A stretch of DNA of 5,504 nucleotides from an uncultured Maritalea sp. Its GTDB lineage: Bacteria; Pseudomonadota; Alphaproteobacteria; Rhizobiales; Devosiaceae. The stretch lies in the NCBI GenBank assembly GCA_913055925.1, contig CAJXLH010000202.1, positions 1 to 5,504 of the forward strand, written 5' to 3'. The notes beneath the pieces were generated by a model. It saw nothing but the letters and a program-made list of their open reading frames with translations, had not been told where the DNA came from and searched no databases. The translations under genes and the position numbers were made by a program. Every line of letters begins with the position of its first letter. Position 1 is the first letter of the stretch. This document shows, piece by piece, positions 1 to 5,504 of this stretch.

Positions 1-2
1 GG

Positions 3-692
3 TACGGGCAGGATATGTCGAGCATATTGAGTGAGATTGAAGCATCTACAGCGCGCTTTTTGGCGCACAACCAATCAATTGGATTGTTGACGGTTGCTGT
101 GCCGCCGACCTTGGGGTCACGCTGGTTGGTTCCAAAACTGAATACCTTCATTGCATCGCACCAAGGGTTGGATCTCAACTTGGTTTCAAAGATCAAGCCA
201 TTTAACTTTGACCAAGAAGATATCGATATTGCGATACATTTCGGCGGAGACGATTGGCCGGGTGCGAAGTTGGAATATCTGATGCCAGAACATGTTATTC
301 CGGTATGTTCTCCGACACTTATTGAGAAGAGTGCATTGCCGTCGCTCGAGGCCGTTTTGGACTTTCCGCTTGTCCATCACACCACAAGACCGCGGCTATG
401 GAACACATGGTGTGAACATTTTGATTTGCCGCAGAACAAGGTCAAGTCTGGCCCACGATTTGAGCATTATGCGCATGTCATTCAGGCGGCGGTGAATGGA
501 ATTGGTTTTGCACTCATCCCCGATTTTCTTGTCCGAAAAGAAATTGTTCGCGGTGATCTGGTTGTACCCGCGCAGGGGCGTATGAAATGCGAAGAAGCTT
601 ACTATTTCGCCAGTCCGTCGCGGATGTCGAATGACAGCCGGGTCACAGCGTTTTCAAAGTGGTTGAAAACTGAGTGTGACGCTGAACGCTAG
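3..692 (+). CDS. LysR-type transcriptional regulator, GcvA-like, C-terminal part (5' end outside window)
   Basis: This is the effector-binding portion of a LysR-family regulator. The frame is open from base 3 (Tyr-Gly-Gln-Asp before the first Met at 15) and stops with TAG at 690-692. There is no helix-turn-helix in the 229 visible residues, while complete members are about 300 aa, so the start lies upstream and the ATG at 15 is internal. Numbering from that Met, SRWLVP (35-40) opens the effector domain, DIAIHFGGDDWPG (71-83) is the usual 'D-[IL]-A-[IV]-x-x-G' region, and GPRFEHYAHVIQAAV (146-160) followed by GIGFALIP is typical of the GcvA subgroup. By family knowledge it is a cytoplasmic DNA-binding regulator responding to a small molecule. 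The ligand and targets are unknown; targets often lie next to the gene, possibly upstream of this window. The downstream acnB on the same strand is separated by about 250 bases, so a common operon is unlikely. Confidence 0.9.
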   Translation, partial: YGQDMSSILSEIEASTARFLAHNQSIGLLTVAVPPTLGSRWLVPKLNTFIASHQGLDLNLVSKIKPFNFDQEDIDIAIHFGGDDWPGAKLEYLMPEHVIPVCSPTLIEKSALPSLEAVLDFPLVHHTTRPRLWNTWCEHFDLPQNKVKSGPRFEHYAHVIQAAVNGIGFALIPDFLVRKEIVRGDLVVPAQGRMKCEEAYYFASPSRMSNDSRVTAFSKWLKTECDAER

Positions 693-763
693 TTAAGACT
701 CACCCCCTTGTTGATTTGTTCAATTTGGTGAGGCTGATTGCTATTTCGCTACCGCTCTGGTGG

Positions 764-799
764 AAATTCGACGAATTGATATCCAAAATTGGCGAATTT
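764..799. promoter_or_regulatory. Candidate operator: two near-copies of an AAATT..CGAATT palindrome
   Basis: The first copy contains the perfect inverted repeat AATTCG-A-CGAATT (765-777). The second, AAATT-GGCG-AATTT (786-799), is also an inverted repeat and shares the right half CGAATT with the first. The two CGAATT halves (772-777 and 793-798) are 21 bp apart, about two helical turns, so dimers bound at each would lie on the same DNA face. The pair sits about 25 bp upstream of a possible -10 box and about 150-180 bp upstream of the acnB start. The arrangement is seen directly. That it binds a regulator is inference, and I do not match it to a known box such as Irr, RirA or Fur. Confidence 0.35.
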
Positions 800-823
800 G
801 CGCACAGATACGTCGTTAATTGG

Positions 824-829
824 TATTAT
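824..829 (+). promoter_or_regulatory. Possible -10 element for acnB
   Basis: TATTAT differs by one base from the TATAAT consensus and would place transcription start near 836, giving a leader of about 110 nt. The only -35-like hexamer close by, TTGCGC (798-803), is 20 bases away, longer than the usual 16-18. The promoter is therefore weakly supported or may depend on an activator. Confidence 0.25.
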
Positions 830-873
830 ACGTCTTGCATGTAGGAGTTCGCTTAAATATTGATGCGCGCAGA

Positions 874-921
874 AAGCTTTTTCCGGCTCTCCAGACCTCC
901 TGCGATCCGGCGCAAAAGCTT
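874..921 (+). promoter_or_regulatory. Inverted repeat/hairpin in the presumed acnB leader
   Basis: AAGCTTTT (874-881) pairs exactly with AAAAGCTT (914-921). After a small asymmetric internal loop (T882 against 911-913), CCGG (883-886) pairs with CCGG (907-910), leaving a 20-nt loop. No T-run follows, so it is not an intrinsic terminator. It ends 25 nt before the acnB start codon. A leader structure could affect translation or mRNA stability. Apo-AcnB of E. coli is known to bind its own mRNA, but any such role here is speculation, and part of the signal is due to a palindromic AAGCTT at each end. Confidence 0.35.
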
Positions 922-932
922 AGTTGAGAAGC

Positions 933-937
933 AAAGG
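933..937 (+). promoter_or_regulatory. Ribosome binding site of acnB
   Basis: AAAGG lies 9 bases before the ATG at 947. It supports that start over the in-frame TTG 860 and ATG 863. For those, the nearest purine-rich stretch is AGGAG (843-847), 12 and 15 bases away respectively. Confidence 0.5.
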
Positions 938-946
938 TCGGAAAAT

Positions 947-3739
947 ATGAGCTTGTATACAGACTACTTAGAAGAGATTGAATCACGCAAATCTCAGGAC
1001 TTGAATCCCAAGCCCATCGAAGACGGCGCATTGGTTGCTGAAATTATTGAGCACATCAATGATGCGAAGTCAGAACACCGCAAGGATGCTCTCAACTTTT
1101 TCATCTATAATACATTGCCAGGCACCACGAGTGCAGCCGGTGCTAAAGCCAAGTTTTTGAAAGAGATCATTCTTGGTAATGCAGACGTAGCCGAGATTTC
1201 TCGTGAGTTTGCATTTGAATTGTTGTCGCACATGAAGGGTGGACCTTCAGTGGAGGTTTTGATCGACCTCACACTCGGTGATGACGCTGAAATCTCAAAA
1301 GCTGCTGCGGAAGTTTTGAAAACGCAGGTGTTCTTGTATGAGGCGGATACTGACCGGCTTAAAGACGCTTACAAAGCGGGCAGCGCGATTGCTAAGGAAG
1401 TGCTTGAAAGCTACGCAAATGCTGAGTTCTTCACCAAGCTTCCTGAAGTTGACGAAGAAATCAAAATCGTAACTTACATTGCTGGTGAAGGTGACATTTC
1501 TACCGACCTTTTGTCGCCTGGCAACCAAGCACACTCGCGTTCTGACCGCGAACTGCACGGCAAATGCATGATTACCGAGCGTGCGCAGGAAGAAATTAAA
1601 GCGTTGAAGCTGCAGCATCCTGACAAGCAAGTGATGTTGATCGCCGAAAAAGGCACGATGGGTGTTGGTTCGTCACGCATGTCTGGTGTGAACAACGTAG
1701 CGCTTTGGACAGGCAAGCAAGCCAGCCCATATGTGCCGTTTGTAAACATCGCTCCTGTTGTTGCTGGCACCAATGGTATTTCGCCAATTTTCCAAACGAC
1801 AGTTGGTGTGACCGGTGGTATCGGCATTGATTTGAAAAACTGGGTTAAAAAGCTTGGTGATGATGGTCAGCCGATCATCAACAACAATGGCGACCCTGTG
1901 TTGGAAGAAAAATATTCCGTTGAAACGGGTACGGTATTGACGATCAACACAAAGTCGAAAAAGCTTCTCAGCGAAAACAGCGATGAAGAACATGCGGATA
2001 TCTCATCTGCTTTGACCCCGCAAAAGCTTGAGTTCATAAAAGCAGGCGGTTCTTACGCAATTGTTTTTGGTAAGAAACTACAAAACTTCGCGGCTGAAAC
2101 GCTTGGCATTGAAGCGCCGCAAGTCTTTGCGCCAGCGAAAGAAATTTCGCATGATGGTCAGGGACTGACTGCTGTTGAAAAGATCTTCAACAAAAACGCT
2201 GTCGGCGTGAAAAGCAGCACACCATTGCACGCCGGTTCTGACGTGCGTGTGAAAGTGAACATTGTTGGTTCACAAGACACAACAGGCTTGATGACCTCGC
2301 AAGAGCTTGAAGCGATGGCCGCTACGGTGATTTCGCCAACAGTTGATGGTGCGTACCAGTCTGGTTGTCACACAGCGTCTGTTTGGGACATCAAAGCACA
2401 AACCAACATTCCAAAACTCATGAAATTCATGAACAAATTTGGTTTGATCACGGCGCGTGACCCTAAAGGCGTTTATCACTCAATGACGGACGTGATCCAC
2501 AAGGTGTTGAACGACATCACCGTGGATGATTGGGCGATCATTATTGGTGGTGACTCGCACACACGTATGTCCAAAGGCGTTGCATTTGGTGCGGACAGTG
2601 GAACCGTGGCACTAGCATTGGCGACAGGTGAGGCGACCATGCCGATCCCAGAGTCAGTTAAAGTGACGTTCAAAGGCACAATGAAGGACCATATGGACTT
2701 CCGTGATGTTGTGCACGCGACCCAAGCGCAAATGCTTGAACAGTTTGGCGACAACGTGTTCCAAGGCCGTATCATTGAAGTGCATATTGGTACGCTATTG
2801 GCTGACCAAGCGTTTACCTTCACCGACTGGACAGCTGAGATGAAGGCGAAAGCGTCGATTTGTATCTCAAACGATGACACGCTGATCCAATCACTTGAAA
2901 TTGCGAAAAGCCGTATTCAGGTGATGATCGATAAGGGCATGGAAAATGAAGCGCGAACACTTCACAAGCTCATCAACATCGCAGATCAGCGTATCGCTGA
3001 AATCAAGGCCGGTACAAAGCCAGCGTTGAAGCCGGACGACAACGCGAAGTATTTTGCGGAAGTTGTAGTTGATTTGGACGAAATCAACGAGCCGATGATC
3101 GCCGACCCAGATGTGAACAACATTGATGTGTCCAAGCGCTACACGCACGACACAATCCGTCCTGTTTCCTATTATGGTGGCGACAAGAAGGTTGATCTTG
3201 GCTTTGTCGGTTCTTGCATGGTGCACAAGGGCGATATGAAAATCGTCGCGCAAATGTTGCGTAACTTGGAGAAGGCAACCGGCAAGGTAGAATTCAACGC
3301 TCCGTTGGTTGTTGCAGCGCCGACTTACAACATTATCGACGAATTAAAAGAAGAGGGCGACTGGGAAATTCTTCAGCGCTACTCAGGCTTTGAGTTTGAC
3401 GATCTTGCGCCAAAGAGTGCTGCACGTACTGAATATGAAAACGTGATGTATCTGGAGCGTCCGGGTTGTAACCTTTGCATGGGCAACCAGGAAAAAGCCG
3501 CTAAAGGCGACACCGTTTTGGCAACGTCAACACGTTTGTTTAAAGGTCGAGTTGTGGAAGATGCTGATGACAAAAAGGGTGAGTCACTTCTTGCCTCAAC
3601 ACCTGTGGTTGTGTTGTCAGCTATCCTTGGTCGCACACCAAACATCGAAGAGTATAAGGCTGCTGTGGAAGGCATCGACCTCACCAAGTTCGCACCGCCT
3701 TTGGTGAAGCCGATCGATACAAAGTCAGTTCACTTCTAA
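947..3739 (+). CDS. acnB: Aconitate hydratase B (bifunctional aconitase 2 / 2-methylisocitrate dehydratase), long form
   Basis: A cytoplasmic [4Fe-4S] enzyme that interconverts citrate and isocitrate through cis-aconitate in the TCA cycle; AcnB enzymes also hydrate 2-methyl-cis-aconitate in the methylcitrate cycle. The 930 residues begin with the HEAT-like domain special to AcnB (about 1-175). The swivel domain follows (GEGDIS 180-185, GVGSSR 239-244), then the catalytic core with VGSQDTTG (440-447) and GGDSHTR (534-540). The cluster ligands are Cys757 (GSCM) and Cys841/Cys844 (PGCNLCMGNQ), so all three are present. The protein is longer than E. coli AcnB (865 aa). Part of the excess lies between the first and second cluster cysteines: 84 residues here against 59 in E. 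coli (Cys710, Cys769, from memory). ATG 947 is chosen because MSLYTDYLEEIE matches the family N-terminus and AAAGG precedes it; an upstream TTG/ATG would add 29/28 basic residues. It is apparently a single-gene unit, ending at a strong terminator. Confidence 0.97.
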   Translation: MSLYTDYLEEIESRKSQDLNPKPIEDGALVAEIIEHINDAKSEHRKDALNFFIYNTLPGTTSAAGAKAKFLKEIILGNADVAEISREFAFELLSHMKGGPSVEVLIDLTLGDDAEISKAAAEVLKTQVFLYEADTDRLKDAYKAGSAIAKEVLESYANAEFFTKLPEVDEEIKIVTYIAGEGDISTDLLSPGNQAHSRSDRELHGKCMITERAQEEIKALKLQHPDKQVMLIAEKGTMGVGSSRMSGVNNVALWTGKQASPYVPFVNIAPVVAGTNGISPIFQTTVGVTGGIGIDLKNWVKKLGDDGQPIINNNGDPVLEEKYSVETGTVLTINTKSKKLLSENSDEEHADISSALTPQKLEFIKAGGSYAIVFGKKLQNFAAETLGIEAPQVFAPAKEISHDGQGLTAVEKIFNKNAVGVKSSTPLHAGSDVRVKVNIVGSQDTTGLMTSQELEAMAATVISPTVDGAYQSGCHTASVWDIKAQTNIPKLMKFMNKFGLITARDPKGVYHSMTDVIHKVLNDITVDDWAIIIGGDSHTRMSKGVAFGADSGTVALALATGEATMPIPESVKVTFKGTMKDHMDFRDVVHATQAQMLEQFGDNVFQGRIIEVHIGTLLADQAFTFTDWTAEMKAKASICISNDDTLIQSLEIAKSRIQVMIDKGMENEARTLHKLINIADQRIAEIKAGTKPALKPDDNAKYFAEVVVDLDEINEPMIADPDVNNIDVSKRYTHDTIRPVSYYGGDKKVDLGFVGSCMVHKGDMKIVAQMLRNLEKATGKVEFNAPLVVAAPTYNIIDELKEEGDWEILQRYSGFEFDDLAPKSAARTEYENVMYLERPGCNLCMGNQEKAAKGDTVLATSTRLFKGRVVEDADDKKGESLLASTPVVVLSAILGRTPNIEEYKAAVEGIDLTKFAPPLVKPIDTKSVHF

Positions 3740-3759
3740 GAACTGCACACCAGAAATAG

Positions 3760-3799
3760 AAAAGGGCCATCGGCGGTGTTTCGTCGATGGCCCTTTTTT
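3760..3799 (+). terminator. Intrinsic terminator of acnB, probably bidirectional
   Basis: AAAAGGGCCATCG (3760-3772) pairs perfectly with CGATGGCCCTTTT (3785-3797), a 13-bp stem. The stem can extend by three pairs (3773-3775 with 3782-3784, one of them G-T), leaving a 6-nt loop. Six Ts (3794-3799) follow on the plus strand. On the minus strand the same stem is followed by four Ts, so it can also end the transcript of the convergent oxidoreductase gene, whose stop is at 3817. It lies 20 bases past the acnB stop. Confidence 0.93.
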
Positions 3800-3816
3800 G
3801 TTCAGCTTTGATTGCT

Positions 3817-4977
3817 TTAGAAGTTCACCCAAGTAGAGTTGGCGCGCGATGAGCGAACGGCCGCGTCGATGAAACGCATGCCTTTGACGCCTTCTTTTAT
3901 GCCGGGGAAGTAAACTTCGGAAGGTACCGGATTGCCGCTGTTCTTCGCACGAATTGCAGCTGCGGCTTCAACGTAAATGTTTGCGAAGCCTTCCAAATAT
4001 CCTTCCGGATGTCCGGGTGGAATGCGGCTCACACGACCTGATGCTTGGGTTGAACCTGCACCATTGCGCGTGATTAGGCGTTTCGGTTCACCAAACGGTG
4101 TGAACCAAAGATAATTCGGGTCTTCTTGTGCCCATTCAATACCACCGTTTTCGCCATAGATGCGCAGCTTTAGCCCGTTATCATTGCCCGGAGCAACTTG
4201 GCTTGACCACAACATGCCGCGGGCACCATCTTGGTATTTGAGCATAATGTGGGCGTTGTCATCGACCTGCCGGCCAGGCACAAACGACTGTAGGTCGGCA
4301 GCAAGACTTTCTGCCTCCAAACCAGAAACAAAGCACGCAAGATTGAACGCATGAGTGCCAATATCGCCAATGGAGCCACCGGCGCCAGATCGTTTCGGGT
4401 CGGTCCGCCAATCAGCTTGCTTCGACTCCTGCGCAACGGTGAGCCAATCTTGGACATACTCTGCTTGGACTAAGCGGATTTTGCCAAGTTCGCCGTCAGC
4501 AATCATGCGGCGCGCTTCGCGGATCATTGGGTAGCCAGTGTAGTTATGCGTGAGAACGAACAGCGCATCTGCACTGCGGGCAACCTCTTCCAGCTCTAAC
4601 GCGTCCTCTAATGTTGAGGTCAGCGGTTTATCGCAAATGACGTGGATACCTTTTTCCAAAAAGGCTCTCGCTGGGGCGAAATGCATGTGGTTTGGGGTGA
4701 CGATCGCCACAGCCTCTATCCCATCTTCGCGTTGTGACTCTTTGATGGCCATTTCGGCAAAGTCAGAATAGGTGCGCTCCGGCGCTAAACCCAAAGCCGC
4801 ACCTGAGCGCTGCGCCTTTTCCGGCGTTGACGAAAGCGCACCGGCAACCAGATCATATTGGCCATCCAAGCGCGCGGCGAAGCGATGGGCTTCACCAATA
4901 AAGGCGTCGATGCCGCCGCCAACCATGCCCAGTCGAATAGGGCGGTTGGCGTCCGCTGAATTGTTTGCGCTAACCAT
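3817..4977 (-). CDS. Gfo/Idh/MocA-family NAD(P)-dependent oxidoreductase
   Basis: A 386-aa cytosolic dehydrogenase predicted to oxidise or reduce a hydroxyl/keto group of a sugar, sugar acid or inositol with a nicotinamide cofactor. The N-terminal Rossmann domain (about 13-140) carries GMVGGG (17-22) for dinucleotide binding and TPNHMHF (94-100). CDKP (115-118) places the family's catalytic lysine at Lys117; the more common form of this motif is EKP. The C-terminal alpha/beta domain includes GGSIGDIGTHAFNL (200-213), where Asp205 and His209 have the D-x3-H spacing of the inositol dehydrogenase active site. No signal peptide is seen; about 12 polar residues precede the first strand. The ATG follows directly on the TAA of the upstream epimerase-like gene, with a strong GGAGGG site inside that gene, so the two are cotranscribed and probably translationally coupled. 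The substrate is unknown: such pairs occur in inositol, trehalose (ThuB-like) and keto-sugar pathways, and I cannot choose between them. Confidence 0.93.
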   Translation of the reverse strand: MVSANNSADANRPIRLGMVGGGIDAFIGEAHRFAARLDGQYDLVAGALSSTPEKAQRSGAALGLAPERTYSDFAEMAIKESQREDGIEAVAIVTPNHMHFAPARAFLEKGIHVICDKPLTSTLEDALELEEVARSADALFVLTHNYTGYPMIREARRMIADGELGKIRLVQAEYVQDWLTVAQESKQADWRTDPKRSGAGGSIGDIGTHAFNLACFVSGLEAESLAADLQSFVPGRQVDDNAHIMLKYQDGARGMLWSSQVAPGNDNGLKLRIYGENGGIEWAQEDPNYLWFTPFGEPKRLITRNGAGSTQASGRVSRIPPGHPEGYLEGFANIYVEAAAAIRAKNSGNPVPSEVYFPGIKEGVKGMRFIDAAVRSSRANSTWVNF

Positions 4978-5504
4978 TTATCCCTCCAATCCAAGCATTT
5001 TGCGGTTGGCCGCGCGATCTGTGCCGCCGTCAGCAAAGTCATCAAAGGCGCGTTCGGTCACGCGAATGATGTGATCTTTGACGAATTGTGCACCTTCGCG
5101 AGCACCATCTTCTGGGTGTTTCAAACAGCATTCCCATTCAACGACAGCCCAGCCATCGAAGTCGTTTGCTGCGAACTTTGAAAAGATTGCGCCAAAATCG
5201 ACTTGTCCATCGCCCAAGCTACGGAAGCGGCCAGCGCGGTCGACCCAAGACTGATAGCCGCCGTAAACGCCTTGGCGTCCTGTGGGGTTGAACTCGGCAT
5301 CTTTGACATGGAACATCTTCAAGCGATCTTTGTAGATGTCGATATGATCGAGATAATCGAGCTGCTGAAGCACAAAGTGCGATGGATCGTAGAGCATGTT
5401 GCAGCGCGCATGGTCATTCACGCGCTCAAGAAACATTTCAAACGTAATGCCGTCGTGAATGTCTTCGCCCGGGTCAACCTCGTAGCAAACGTCGGCGCCT
5501 TGTT
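4978..5504 (-). CDS. Sugar phosphate isomerase/epimerase-like TIM-barrel protein, C-terminal part (5' end outside window)
   Basis: The frame is open from the window edge to TAA at 4980-4978, showing 174 residues; family members are usually 280-350 aa, so the N-terminal half is missing. The in-frame ATG at 5436 is internal, because clear family sequence (CYEVDPGEDIHDG) precedes it. The protein belongs to the xylose isomerase-like / AP endonuclease 2 TIM-barrel superfamily. The visible part has candidate metal ligands in the expected order: Glu in CYEVDPGED, Asp and His in YDPSHF, His in MFHVKDAEF, and Glu in VVEWECC. Members isomerise, epimerise, dehydrate or cleave sugars and cyclitols in the cytoplasm using a divalent metal. 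It is the promoter-proximal partner of the Gfo/Idh/MocA oxidoreductase, which starts immediately after its stop, so both probably serve one catabolic route. The exact reaction cannot be read from this fragment. Confidence 0.9.
   Translation of the reverse strand, partial: QGADVCYEVDPGEDIHDGITFEMFLERVNDHARCNMLYDPSHFVLQQLDYLDHIDIYKDRLKMFHVKDAEFNPTGRQGVYGGYQSWVDRAGRFRSLGDGQVDFGAIFSKFAANDFDGWAVVEWECCLKHPEDGAREGAQFVKDHIIRVTERAFDDFADGGTDRAANRKMLGLEG
4982..4987 (-). promoter_or_regulatory. Ribosome binding site of the oxidoreductase, inside the upstream gene
   Basis: GGAGGG on the minus strand lies 4 bases before the ATG at 4977. It is formed by codons of the last residues (Leu-Glu-Gly) of the epimerase-like gene. 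Ribosomes finishing that gene would end exactly at this start, which suggests coupled translation. Confidence 0.75.

Larger units (their letters stand above)
693..946. other. Intergenic region between the LysR-type gene and acnB
   Basis: No gene is supported in these 254 bases. They hold a palindrome pair (764-799), a possible -10 element (824-829), an inverted repeat able to form a hairpin (874-921) and the acnB ribosome binding site. Just after the LysR-type stop there is a 6-bp inverted repeat (CTCACC 699-704 with GGTGAG 727-732), but its loop is 22 nt and no T-run follows, so no convincing terminator for the regulator gene is seen. An in-frame extension of acnB to TTG 860 or ATG 863 is possible on paper but is not the preferred start. 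Confidence 0.7.

Noticed and set aside
15..17. ATG at 15 as the true start of the LysR-type gene
   Set aside because: The frame is open upstream to the window edge and the DNA-binding domain is missing, so this Met is internal.
699..732. Inverted repeat CTCACC/GGTGAG just after the LysR-type stop as a terminator
   Set aside because: The stem is only 6 bp with a 22-nt loop and has no T-run after it.
798..829. TTGCGC plus TATTAT as a normal sigma-70 promoter
   Set aside because: The 20-base spacer is too long; only the -10-like box was kept, at low confidence.
1295..3687. Several long open frames on the strand opposite acnB
   Set aside because: They are shadows of a strongly recognised gene, resemble no protein family I know, and have no supported start sites.
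4160..5291. Plus-strand open frames opposite the oxidoreductase and epimerase genes
   Set aside because: They are antisense to two clear enzyme genes and are low-complexity Ser/Ala/Arg-rich translations with no family likeness.
5434..5436. ATG at 5436 (minus) as the start of the epimerase-like gene
   Set aside because: Family-like sequence with a probable metal-binding Glu continues upstream in frame to the window edge.

Overview
The window looks like a chromosomal piece of an alphaproteobacterium of moderate GC content. This lineage is inferred from three things: a GcvA-like LysR regulator, a long-form aconitase B of a kind I associate from memory with marine Alphaproteobacteria and Bacteroidetes, and an oxidoreductase/sugar-epimerase pair of the type common in Rhizobiales and Rhodobacterales. 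No search was run. There are no mobile elements, CRISPR arrays, tRNAs or rRNAs. Four protein genes are supported, two of them cut by the window edges.

Positions 3-692 (+) hold the effector-binding half of a LysR-type regulator whose DNA-binding half lies before the window. An intergenic stretch of about 254 bases (693-946) follows. It holds two near-copies of a small AT-rich palindrome, a possible -10 box, an 8+4 bp hairpin and a Shine-Dalgarno site. Positions 947-3739 (+) encode a complete aconitase B (930 aa), the citrate/isocitrate isomerase of the TCA cycle. It ends at a strong, probably bidirectional terminator (3760-3799).

On the minus strand, converging on that terminator, lies the end of a second operon. 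A sugar phosphate isomerase/epimerase-like TIM-barrel protein (N-terminus beyond the window) is followed with no gap by a complete Gfo/Idh/MocA-family NAD(P)-dependent oxidoreductase (386 aa). The ribosome binding site of the oxidoreductase lies within the last codons of the epimerase gene, so the two are probably translated together and act on the same sugar or cyclitol. The substrate cannot be read from the sequence.

The window is mostly ordinary metabolism, and I see no clear undescribed system. The places most worth a second look are the repeat and hairpin structure ahead of acnB, the extra segment between the cluster cysteines of AcnB, and the unassigned substrate of the minus-strand pair.
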